A stretch of DNA of 64,000 nt from Xylogone sp. PMI_703 (taxonomy: Eukaryota; Ascomycota; Leotiomycetes), in the NCBI GenBank assembly GCA_021399445.1, contig JAJTUQ010000001.1, positions 7,068,001 through 7,132,000 on the forward strand, given 5' to 3'. Below the pieces are notes generated by a model. It was given only the letters and a program-made list of their open reading frames with translations. It was not told the DNA's origin and did no database searches. The position numbers and the translations under genes were made by a program. Every line of letters starts with the position of its first letter. Within the stretch, counting starts at the first letter, position 1. Positions 33,530 through 44,192 of this stretch are shown piece after piece.

Positions 33530-36187
33530 ATGCCTCCTTCGACATATCATCCTATTGCCGAGCTTCTTATGCGGCATGGAGTTGAGCCTGCCCGTGCAAA
33601 GACCATTGCTGTAAATGAACTTCGATACTGGGAACTCAGTGATGTAGATGCTGTCTTCAAGAAAGTCAAACGACCTAGCCCAGACTTCTGCCCATTCAGA
33701 TCAGCTACTGATGAGAGTTACCTCGAGGCTGATTCCAGCAAGAATAGCGAAGAAACAGCATTTTCTTTCGAAAAATGGTGGCCGAGCTTGTTTCAAAAGC
33801 AAACTCAATGGATTTCTCCGCCACGAGAGATGATGAAAGAATCAGTTAAGCAACAGGCAGCCTTGTGTGTGAATCCTAAGGGAGAATGGTCCTTAAGAAC
33901 CTCTGATTATGTGGCTCTTTCCCACGTTTGGATAGAAGGGCTTCAGCGAAATGCCGAGCATGATGGACTGGAACAGACAAAAGTACTCCGTGTATTTAAG
34001 ACCCTTGAACGGGTTGGGCTCTCTGTCGAATGGCTCTGGACTGATGTTCTGGCCATCCCTGCGGGTGGAAATGTTACAACTAATATTGAGGATGAGATGT
34101 TAACAATTGCGATAATTAATATGCTACCACAAATTTATTCTAACGCAACAGCAGTGATGATTCTCGATGCTTTAACCCTCCAAACTCATATTGACAGCAT
34201 CCTTGATGCCGCCGTTGCCATCCTATGTGGTAAATGGGCTACTAGAGTTTGGACCTTCCAAGAGATCAAACTTGCAAGCAAAGCATATGTCGTTGCAAAG
34301 AACGGATACTTTGTCTTCGAGGATATTATCAGGACACTTAAGGATCTAGAGCAAACAGACCGACAACGATTCCGTTCATTATATACATTCTTCGCTGTTT
34401 TAGGGAAAAACGATGAAGTCGGGCTGTCTTTAACAGATATCGCCGTGGGGTGTGCCTCAAGGAAGTCTGGTATGGATGTTGACTATGCAAGAGCATTTTT
34501 CCCTGTGTTGGGGTTAAAATGGGAGTTTGGGATGACTCGCGAACAAGGAATGCAAATGATATACAGAGCTCAGAAGAGACATGCAACAAGGATGGCTGCT
34601 TTTTTCGGGGCACCCCGACTCAGTATTCGACCCGCTTGGGCGCCATCTTATCTCACAGGGCTTGAAGGAGTAGTAAGAGGTGCTTTAGAGTGGTCTGCTC
34701 GAGGCATAAGGGGTGATTGGTTTGTGCTTAAAATTTATGCGATCACGAAGACCTTCATACATACCGGCCGAACTGTTTTCAATCTTGACGTCGAATGTAG
34801 CAAGAGCAGAATTGTACAGTGTGTACTCTCAGATAAAGAAAGCGAGACGGTTATTGGTGCTGTCCGGACGGCTATAGAGAGAGGCCAAGCATATATTCTT
34901 GCGTCCGAACCATATTCTGTCATATCTACCAGACAAACCGCTGCTTCCGTGCTCATCGCGGAGAAAGCCAACACGGTAGATCCTGAGCAATTTGAGGTTG
35001 GAGTTCATTGTGCGGCTCTAATCATGAATCAACAAGAGCATGAGGACAATCAGGAGGTAGTCTTTATACGACATGGCAACCCTAATGTCGATGGCGACCT
35101 TGAAAACGTGTTCCTCTACTGGGATGCTCAGAATTACGAACCTACTCGACAGTTGGAGCCGCAATACGACACTTTACACGCACTCCATTCTGCCGTCAGA
35201 TACAGTAATTTAGCTCTTGTCAGGTCGATTGCAGAAAATAGTGATCCTTCCATGCTATTTGACTCCAGTGGCTGGACTGCGTTACATATGGCAGCTGGCA
35301 TGGGCAACACTGAGATTCTGAGTGTACTTCTGCATAGAGCAAGCAACGTCGATGTTCTCAGCACAGGCACATACAAAGTGACCCCCTTGGCTTGGGCGGC
35401 ACGTAACGGAAAGCCTCAAGCCATCCGGATGCTTCATGAGCGTGGTGCGGATCTTAACGTAAAGGATGATTCTGGATGGGCTCCTATTATGACGGCTTCT
35501 TTAGAGTGTCATGCTGAGGCAGTAAAAGAGCTAATTGCACTCGGTGTAGACCCTGACTATCTAGATGGTTTCCAATTCCAGGGAACTCCGCTGGCAATCG
35601 CATGTACGAGGTACAACGGATTTGAGACGGTAAAAGTGCTAGTTGAAGCAGGAGCAGATGTTTGCTCCAGAAGCTCTACAGGCCAGGGCACTCCTCTTCA
35701 TCGAGCAGCAGAGCTTGGGGATAACGAGGTTGTGATATATCTGATCGAGCGCGGCGCCGAGGTTGAAGCGGTTGAAAACACAACACTTTTTACTCCCCTT
35801 CGCTACGCTATTAAAGGAGGCCATATAGATTCTGTTCGAACACTTCTCGACGTAGGAGCAAACCGGAACGCGGTTTTCCGGAATAATTGGACCATAGCTC
35901 ATGTAGCAGTAGCTTGTAATAAGTGGGAAATCATGCGGATGCTTACTGAACAGCCGATGGACGTTAATCAGGCAACCGAACCAGAGAAGTGGACTCCACT
36001 CCATCTCGCATTGAATACAGGAGCATCTGCTCCCGTTATAGTCAAGCTGTTGTTGAATGCAGGAGCAGATCCGCAAAAAAGAGATTCTGGAGGGCATACG
36101 CCACTCGACTTAACACGCGGTGCGAATTTGGCTGATCTCGTTGCAATCCTGAACAACCCTGAAACGCAGATTCGACGCAGAACTTAA
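33530..36187 (+). CDS. HET-like protein with C-terminal ankyrin repeats, right member of a divergent pair
   Basis: Single exon; I start at the first ATG of the frame (33530), giving 885 residues. Residues 105-255 are the HET-like core: ALCVNPKGEWSLRTSDYVALSHVWIE, EWLWTDVLAIPA, ILDALTLQ and KWATRVWTFQEIKLASKAYVV. YARAFFPVLGLKWEFGMTREQGMQMIY (319-345) and RPAWAPSYL (about 367) follow; the latter resembles the PSWxPDW end motif of HET proteins. Residues about 550-865 hold roughly nine ankyrin repeats (for example GWTALHMAAGMGNTEILSVLL, GTPLHRAAELGDNEVVIYLI, WTPLHLALNTG). HET proteins trigger death on non-self contact, and ankyrin or NLR ends act as sensors. There is no NACHT/NB-ARC domain. Its divergent neighbour carries the same core without repeats, which suggests sensor and helper roles. 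Confidence 0.82.
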   Translation: MPPSTYHPIAELLMRHGVEPARAKTIAVNELRYWELSDVDAVFKKVKRPSPDFCPFRSATDESYLEADSSKNSEETAFSFEKWWPSLFQKQTQWISPPREMMKESVKQQAALCVNPKGEWSLRTSDYVALSHVWIEGLQRNAEHDGLEQTKVLRVFKTLERVGLSVEWLWTDVLAIPAGGNVTTNIEDEMLTIAIINMLPQIYSNATAVMILDALTLQTHIDSILDAAVAILCGKWATRVWTFQEIKLASKAYVVAKNGYFVFEDIIRTLKDLEQTDRQRFRSLYTFFAVLGKNDEVGLSLTDIAVGCASRKSGMDVDYARAFFPVLGLKWEFGMTREQGMQMIYRAQKRHATRMAAFFGAPRLSIRPAWAPSYLTGLEGVVRGALEWSARGIRGDWFVLKIYAITKTFIHTGRTVFNLDVECSKSRIVQCVLSDKESETVIGAVRTAIERGQAYILASEPYSVISTRQTAASVLIAEKANTVDPEQFEVGVHCAALIMNQQEHEDNQEVVFIRHGNPNVDGDLENVFLYWDAQNYEPTRQLEPQYDTLHALHSAVRYSNLALVRSIAENSDPSMLFDSSGWTALHMAAGMGNTEILSVLLHRASNVDVLSTGTYKVTPLAWAARNGKPQAIRMLHERGADLNVKDDSGWAPIMTASLECHAEAVKELIALGVDPDYLDGFQFQGTPLAIACTRYNGFETVKVLVEAGADVCSRSSTGQGTPLHRAAELGDNEVVIYLIERGAEVEAVENTTLFTPLRYAIKGGHIDSVRTLLDVGANRNAVFRNNWTIAHVAVACNKWEIMRMLTEQPMDVNQATEPEKWTPLHLALNTGASAPVIVKLLLNAGADPQKRDSGGHTPLDLTRGANLADLVAILNNPETQIRRRT

Positions 36188-36880
36188 GTGGCTATACTTT
36201 GCTTACAAAAAGGCAGGACACCTCTTATGGTTGAAGACGTCCTTACCCTAAGTGGATTAATTTTCATACGGTGACTTGATATTCGAAGGTTAGCCTCTAT
36301 CATAACATAGGTGTTATAACCACAGAGGTTACGATTAGTTGCCAGTTCCGGTTGGAAGAGTCAGGCATCTCACACCACATGCTACTTGAATGATAAAAGA
36401 AGTAAAATCAACTATAGGAATATACTATTTCGTTGCTGATGTCTGCCTAAGAGCTGTTAATGATATTTAGATGATATATATAAATTTCATGCTTCTTTTG
36501 TTCAGACGTCTCCCGATTATACACCATTGCTCTGCGATTATGGAATTAGTAGACCATCCTTTGTACAATAATCAGCACTAACCCTACTGCAACGGTGCCT
36601 TGATAAACCGCTAATCCTGTGCAGTAACTAATAACCTATTGGGTTTTTATCCTGATTAGTCATCTTCCAACCCTGCAAAAGTGGTGGAGCAGCAGATGGG
36701 GCTCGTTATGATCTCGTCTTAGCCGCCCCAAATTACGCGATAGAGAAAGTTTGAACGTATGATGCCCGATATTTCCTTTATATCGGCGCTGTTGTTTCGA
36801 TCCAGACCTGGGTGGTAGTTTCGCGTTGCCGAATAGATCGATTGGCATCAATTGCTGCATCTGAGCTCCTGTCCGGCAGC
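36188..36880. other. Intergenic region between HET/ankyrin and FMO genes
   Basis: AT-rich. It carries the terminator of the ankyrin gene and the promoter of the monooxygenase. No gene is seen. Confidence 0.45.
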
Positions 36881-38559
36881 ATGAGAGCAATTAAGAGGGT
36901 TGCTGTCATTGGTGCAGGACCTGCGGGTGCAATCGCAGTAGATGCTTTAGCAAGCGAAGAGGCGTTTGACGTTATCCGGGTATTTGAGCGTCGAGAACGT
37001 GCAGGCGGTTGTTGGTCAGTTTAGATGATTTCGATTCACCTCTGTCTCGGTATTTCAAGTTACAACTTGCGGCCTTAAATCCCTTGTACTGAAATTCTTG
37101 GATTTAGGGTTCAGGACCCTGAGGATGTGGTTCAACAACTTCCAGACTTCAAAGCATTAGCAAATAGGACGGCCGATAGACCATTAGATATTCCGGATGG
37201 CCTCCCCAAGTATGCTCCCAAATCAAAGCAATATCGGTTCACGGAAACCACTGTATATCCATTACTAGAGACCAACATAGTAGCAGATGTTATGGAATAT
37301 TCCCAAGAGCCGATTCCTGAAGTGAAAAGCGAGCTCTCAATTCAACGTCATGGGCTAGATACTCCTTTCCGCCACCATACAACGATTCTAAAGTACATTG
37401 AAGGCTTGCTTAATAGAAAAGGATACCAAGATTTTGTAGAGTACAACACTACAGTTGAGAAAGTTGAGAAGATAAAAGACACCGAAATCTGGAGACTCAC
37501 TTTGCGGAAAGATGAACCAGGTAAGAAGGAGGACTACTGGTGGACTGAGGACTTTGATGCCGTGGTGGTAGCCAGTGGACATTACATCGTGCCTTATATT
37601 CCAGAGATCCAAGGACTGGAGGAATTTGCGAGGGCTTACCCCGGATCTGTCGAACATAGTAAATCCTACCGAGGCCCAGAGAAATATAGAGGAAAGGTAA
37701 CTGATTAAAGGCAACGTACCCCCATAATATATTCATGTGCTAACTCCCATCAGAAAGTCGTTGTGGTTGGCGCATCGATATCAGGCCCAGATATTACAGT
37801 TGACCTGGTCGGCACTGCACAGACACCAGTGAATGCTGTTGTCCGGGGTCGGTACCACCCATACTTTGGAGAAACTGCCTTCGAGCATCCTGACATTAAG
37901 AGATGGAAGCCTATCAAATACATCGAGAGCAGTAACGGGAAACGGACTGTATACCTAGAAGACGGCTCCTCTATCACCAATGTCGACCATATCATCTTGG
38001 CAACTGGCTATTCATGGACCATGCCTTTCTTACCACAAGTTTCCATTGTAAATAATCGGTTACCGGGCTTGTACTTGCATGTGTTCAAGCAAGACGATCC
38101 AACGCTTACATTCGTAGGAGCAGTAAGTCAAAAACGCAAATTAGGTCAAATATACTTGAGTAGAGAGTGCTAACCTAGCTCTCAAAGATTGCAGCGGGAT
38201 TCACTTTCAAAGTCTATGAGTGGCAGGCAGTCTTGGCAGCAAGGTTCCTCGCTGGCAGAATCAAGCTTCCCGACATCAAGGAGCAGCAAAAATGGGAGGC
38301 AGATAGAGTTGCCTATAAGGGTGACGGCGTCCCTTTCACAGCTCTCTATCCCGATTTCGAGGAGTACTTCGAAACCGTAAGGAAGCTTGCTGGCGAGCCC
38401 TCAGCAACGCAACCAGGTCGAAGACTACCTAGATTCCGAAAGGAGTGGCTAGACGTGTTTAACGCTGGGCATCAGAAGAGGATCAAGATGTGGGACACGG
38501 CGAACAAGGCAGCGAGAGAGAAGAAGGCTAGGGAAGGTCTCACGAAAACTAAACTTTAA
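36881..38559 (+). CDS. Flavin-containing monooxygenase (FMO-like, FAD/NADPH)
   Basis: Exons 36881-37014, 37108-37696, 37754-38122 and 38188-38559 (introns 93, 57 and 65 bp) give 487 residues in one frame. The first Rossmann turn is VIGAGPAGAIA at the N-terminus, with ERRERAGGCW for FAD. A second, NADPH-binding, turn VVVVGASISGPD starts exon 3. PGSVEHSKSY sits where class B monooxygenases have the FxGxxxHxxxY/F fingerprint, and ILATGYSWTMPFLP is the ATGY linker motif. The C-terminus is Lys/Arg-rich. FMO-like fungal enzymes oxygenate N, S or carbonyl groups, and many sit in metabolite clusters. With the P450, SDR and Zn2Cys6 genes it could be a tailoring enzyme. Substrate unknown. Confidence 0.88.
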
Positions 38560-40445
38560 GAGGCGTGATGGAGGAATGATAGATGCGGGACTACTGTATG
38601 ATAAGCTTTTGGTACTCGTATAGATACGACATTACTGTAATGAGCCTGTTCCCAGCGACCAGTGAAATGCTACGTGGGAAGAGTGAACTAAGCCTTCAAG
38701 ACATGCCTTCCCTCGGCCACTGTGGTATAATGATTCCATCGCCAACCCCACATTGTTTCACGCCGGGGCTTTACTACCATATCGGGAATACGACCTATGA
38801 GAGACTCTATTTATACGGATCAATAGCACGGTCCATCAGCCCCAACCAAGCAACCGGGATTACTCAAAGCAAGCCCCACAACCCGTTTGAAGCAATCACT
38901 GTACCCTATTTATCGGTATGCTATTACTTAATGTATTAAAGAGTGTTATAGAAAGTGAAATTAACCTGTTAGGATTCCACAGGCGGTGATCTTATCATGT
39001 GTCATCTTTCAGCACTGCTCAGCTAAGCTCGAATCCTACGGGATCCAGGAGTTCGGTACGGTAATAACTTTCAGGATGTATCCTACCGTGCGTATGACAC
39101 GCAAAAGAGTTAGATTATTAGTGAACATCTAAAATTAAGTGCTGAATCTTGGTTAAGCATTAGATCTAGATCTATCTTTATTGCACTGCATGCCACTGCG
39201 TAGGCTCACATGGGTCTATTCTGTTACCTTCTACTGTGGGAAATAAGAAAGAAAGCCAATGATAAAGATATTATCGGGTATTATTATTCTAGTTGGAGGA
39301 ATAAAATAAATTGTCTATTCCTTTTTTTCAGATGTTGTGATCTGCGGAATATTTCCCTACTAGGTAAATGACCAAGTAGTCATTTTAGGTTTCTAAAATA
39401 GTTTCCTTGCTAGCAATTATTGGTAGCAGAGAGACCACATTAACATGTACCTAAAACTCAGGGATCGTCAAGCCTACTAGACTGGCCGGACCATATGATC
39501 TACAATCTCAACGGTTCGGTCTAGAAAAATAGTCCAGAAACCCTTACGGGACCGGGACCGGGACCGGCCTGTTGACCAATCTAGTCAAGCCGGAGGGGGA
39601 AAGTACCACACAGCTAAGCTGAACCCACGATCACCATACTGCTGCCTATAGCTTGTACCTTCGGTGCCTGTACTTATGCCATTGACTGGCCATTGTTTTA
39701 CGCGTATAAAGTGCCAAGCATAATTGTGGTATTATTCTTCGCTGTCACCGAGGAATTCCTAGGACTCTGTACTCTCAACGGTTTGGTTCAATGTCTATGC
39801 AGATGATAACTGATACTCAGTTCAGTATCTATCTGCTTTGTTCCTGTGCCTTGAAGGTCCTCCCAACATGCCAGCTCAGCAAGCCCCGGACACGTAGATG
39901 TACAGTTACATGCACTTTTGCGGCACTGGGCGATCCGTTAGTTGCGCGAGAACCATGCTAATGATGTCAGCCGTAGTAGCACTAACACTGTAAGTTAGGT
40001 TAAACAACACCGCTTTTTTTGCGGGTCGAACCAATTGCTTCCTAATCAATCGACCCCCTTTTAATCTCGATAATGCACACGCTCACAAGGGAATACGGAT
40101 GAAAAGAATAATGAAAGCTGTATCCCAAAAACTTCTTCTAATATGTACTCTACGTTTGAACATCATAAAAATATATGCATGTTTCACATGTATCGTTTCC
40201 GTTCTAAAGGTATAAATGACGTCCCTGACCACCCCCGAATTCGTTACACACAGAAAACAAAGTGATTCCCGTAGATAGATACCAGACATGTAGGATAAAA
40301 AAAAAAAATCGAAACTGGAAAGATAATAAAACAAGCCTCTCATATCCCGGCCGAATACGCCTTAAACCCATGCAATTTTCGTGTGATGTTTTAGAGGTAA
40401 AACCAGGCCCCAGAGAAAGGAGCTGGTGGGTGGGTCTTGGCCTGT
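38560..40445. other. Gene-poor interval with a short GGGACC repeat
   Basis: Contains a perfect (GGGACC)x3 hexamer run at 39548-39565 and several AT-rich stretches, but no supportable gene. The 38.58-38.94 kb frame lacks any motif and is probably 3' flank of the monooxygenase. Confidence 0.4.
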
Positions 40446-41529
40446 TTATTGATGACGGTATGGTTCATAAGCAGTCAGATTTGGGCCAGTGGAAACCACT
40501 GGGACTGTTGGACCGCGGACGGCGGGGGCAGGGCCGCTGCCGTATGGGTGAGAAACTGCCTCATAACCACCCTTTGACTTGACGCGATCGCTGCGGCCTG
40601 AAACACAGCAGGCGCTGAAAAGCCAGAAGGCAGTGCTGATACCGGACAAGAGGACTGCAAGCCAAGTTGCTGCGAGGATGTGGCCGCCTAGGCTGGATTT
40701 CACACCGTATGGCTTAAGAGCAGTATTGAAGGTGCCAACAAGAGTGGCATAGATAGCTGTGGCTGTGATGGAGGCGGCGAGAACCATGACCTTGGAGAAC
40801 TGTTCAAAAGTATTAGTAAACATAATATGAGTAGATAGTTTTTAGGTGCACGTACGATTGCAAAGACGGCGGTAGCGACACTTCCCCAGCGGCTGAAGAT
40901 TGCGGCGATTCCAACAAGAAGCTCGATAGCCAGACCAGCGAAAGCAAGGACGTAGGAGATGAACATCCAGTAGGAGAACTTCTTGTACGTGTTGAGCTCA
41001 TCTCTGAGGTTCTTTGGGAGCAAGTCAGGCATGCTGGTAGTGTTCAGGTGCCAGACATTGACTGGGTTGAACCAAAAGGCCGCCTTGGGTTTGCTGCAGA
41101 AGGTCACCTCAAAGTCCTTGCCCTTCTTGTCTCCCGAGCAGTAGCCAAAGAGACCAATGTTGTAGAAATCCTTGATTTCGGCGTCCTGCTCTGCGAGGTC
41201 GAGCTCTGCCGCGAGTGCTGCAGAGGAATTCTTCCCATTGATGGCATCCTGAGCTATACTGAGGAGTCGGTCGCCGGCATCGGTGCTTTCAGTCGAGCTG
41301 ATGCTGGAGAGATCGGCCTGGACGATTGGGTTAGTATATTATCTTTCTGTATTTGTGTTTATGCAAGAGTAAATTGGATACTAGAACTCACTCTCATGAA
41401 ATATATCTTATTCAAGGTGTCGGAATCCTTGTGCGTTGAACCAATTCCAACGAATATAAGTGCGATCAATGCTCCAATAGTGAGCAGGTAGGGGAATGCA
41501 ATGCACACGACTCGGCCTCCTCTCGCCAT
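40446..41529 (-). CDS. SUR7/PalI-family four-transmembrane cortical protein
   Basis: Exons 41529-41392, 41317-40856 and 40799-40446 (introns 74 and 56 bp, all phase 0) give 317 residues. TM1 is FPYLLTIGALIALIFVGIG. A luminal/extracellular loop follows with FYNIGLFGYCSGDKKGKDFEVTFCSKPKAAFWFNP: two cysteines after an Asn-Ile-Gly-Leu-Phe-Gly-Tyr-Cys motif, as in SUR7-type proteins. TM2-TM4 lie at YWMFISYVLAFAGLAIELLVGIAAIF, VMVLAASITATAIYATLVGTF and ILAATWLAVLLSGISTAFWLF. The cytosolic tail ends in a Pro/Gly-rich SHPYGSGPAPAVRGP stretch. SUR7-family proteins mark eisosomes or plasma-membrane patches. Family call is moderate to good; role by analogy. Confidence 0.78.
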
Positions 41530-44192
41530 GGTTGATTATTTGATTACTGCGATGAGGAAAGAAAAAGGGTATCCAAAAAAACGAAAGGAAAAGAAACGCA
41601 AGAAATAAAAGATGAGAGATACGTAAGGAATATCTGCGAGTTTCTTGGCTTGAATTTAGGTGCAGCGAATGGGGGGAGGGGGGAGAAGATATACAGGCAC
41701 CTATCGATGCTCTCTTCCTAGAAACAACACAGCCGAGGTGTACTAACGGCGATTTTAAATTCGGACAAGGCATACACACGCAAGTTAATCATTTCGCACA
41801 GAGCTCAAACCCAAAAATACGCGTAAAATAAAACATTAGGCCAAAGATACCGTACTTACAGCGCCGCCGCCCCCAGAAGTGCGTTGATAAATTTAGAAAC
41901 CACAGAAGATGCCCTGGGCTAGTCATCATTAGCTAAGAATGGTGCCAGTGGGCAAATCATGCTACTGTAATGACCCAGCCCCCAAGGCTGAGCAGGGGAG
42001 GTGGAGTTGGAGACAAGCGCAGCCCGACGTGGAATTCTGACTATTCCCTAGGCGACCAAGTCCAACTGCTGCTTTGGGGTTGTCGTGGTCGTCTACAGCT
42101 TGGGCGGTGAGCGAACAAAAGACCGGCGGACGTCCCAGGATACGATGGACGGGTGCTGATTGGCTAATTTGACCAAAGTGCTCTTTTCGGTCATTTACAG
42201 AAGAATTCGCGGTCCATATTTCTGAGGTAAGCTTACTGTGCTGGCATTAAAGTTTAAACCGTTAGGGGATTGGCAGACCCCGAGAATTGTTTTGTCAGGC
42301 TCTACGACAGTACGACAGCACGGAAGGGGCCCAGCCGTGCCCTTGCACGCACTGTACCCGTACCGATACATGGCTATCTACAGCTTGTGCGGACGTCCGC
42401 ACCTGTGGGACAGTGTCGTGCCTGGTAGTTGGATCGCACCTGTGCGAATGGCAGGGCATTTGTTGTTTGTCTGTGCGGGTCATCACCAATCGTGATAAGA
42501 TGGGCAGTCGTTAAGAAAAGCTTAAGATTACTTTTGTGCACAACACAATGGGGTAGTCACGTGGAATGGATATGAAGACCTCCCACCTATTGTGCACTTC
42601 ATCTGCCTAGAAAGGGGAATAAATAAGAAGTATTAGAGGCAGCCTTGTGTTGCTTGTTTATGCCGCATAGGTGCATAAACAACCTATCTTCTACTGTGTA
42701 TGCGGGCCTACAGGAATGAGGCCACCGAGGCTGAACCCTTGTGCCATAGTTGTACATCTACATTGTATGTAAAAGTGTGCATTATTGATTGCACCGCGCC
42801 GCAATTAGATCAACCACCTAATTAGCCCACGCCGCAATTATTTAAAGTTGTACTGTACGCAGCGCTGGTGCGCCTTATGTGGCCTGGGTGCCTGGTCGTC
42901 GTTATAGCTTGCGGCTGACAGCCATGCCGAGATAGGCATAGCCGCGGGAACAAGCGCGTTTCGTATGAAATTACCTACCGAAACCGTCGCTGACAACGAC
43001 AAGCAGCAAACAACAACAAATTCTCCGCATCCTAATAATATGCCAACGCAAGAAGAAGCATCGCATGAGCTTGGCATAGCTTTCTAATTTTGCTGCTTGC
43101 TACTGCTCATACTTACTTACTGTAGAAATAATATGTCTGCAGCAGAGGTTATTGGGAGATGAAGATAAGCACAGGAAGTACAGTATCTGCGCTAAAAGCA
43201 CGGGGCACCGCAACAAGTGCGAGCTTATTTATCCACTTTGTCTTATGCTCTTTTTTCGGATTTGGATGGTAGTGCGGTCCTAAGCGGTGTCCGATTTATT
43301 ATCCATAAAAACTCTCTGATCATCAATTAACCTTGATTAGTAATTTAAGGTATTTACAGTGCAGCTTTGCAGTAGCTGAGATAGAAGCGTAGGTACTGTT
43401 GGGTATCAGCATTCATCTGCCTACCTGGTCCGTGGGACCCATTAGGTAGACCATGACATTCGTGTCAGATCGGCATTATCGATGCAAGCCGTAAGACCTC
43501 TAGTACTTACTTGATCGGGAATTTAGTATAGTCCTCCTTGGATTGTCTAGATGCATTCTTCAAGCCATAGGCATCGAACACCACTGGGGCGGTGGGTTTA
43601 ACCTAATCCGTAACTTAGGGCGAGGTTTATTAAACAAAGGTTAAATTTAGGACGGGGATGTTTGGCGCTTGGGCGCTTTCTAGGCGCTAGAGGAGGGCTG
43701 AGTGCCAGCTCAAGGCTGTGAGCGTGGAGATTGGCTTAGTAAACGGGCCAGGGGGGCTGTCAGTAAGAACAGCAACATGGACCCTGGGAAGCTTTTTTTG
43801 ATCCTTCGCTCTTCTGCTCGGATGTCAAGTCCCGTGGAGCAAAACAGCTCATCGCCTCTCCTGTGCATAGGCTCTCCAGGAATAGCTGCTGTTGAGAAGG
43901 CCAAGCCTACCCACCAGCTAGCAAGGGAGGCAGGTTCGCCGTGCATGGGCCTCGCAGGAATCCACAAACGCCGCGGCGTGAGGGCTCACGATGCTGCGAT
44001 ATTTCCTCTGGGGAAAGACTAGGGCAGAGAGCACCCAATACTTAAACCACCGCTAGAGTCCTCCTCGAGATGCATCATCCAGAACATCACATCCTTCCTG
44101 CTCCAGTATATAACCAGAGAATTTTTCTTTGGTTGTAATTTCTCTTTTCCCTTTTTTCCTTTTCCAGTTGTTTTCTTTTCCTTCTCCTTACC
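41530..44192. other. Gene-poor 2.7-kb interval
   Basis: No supportable gene. CCGCAATTA occurs twice (about 42798 and 42832). A GCGC-rich patch with three TGGCGC/GGCGC words lies at about 43663-43688. Frames at 43.7-44.0 kb overlap on both strands without motifs. The last 150 bp are the CT-rich promoter of the S41 gene, typical of highly expressed fungal genes. Confidence 0.4.

Noticed and set aside
39548..39565. (GGGACC)x3 hexamer run
   Set aside because: Too short to call a minisatellite or telomere-like repeat; recorded only as a note.
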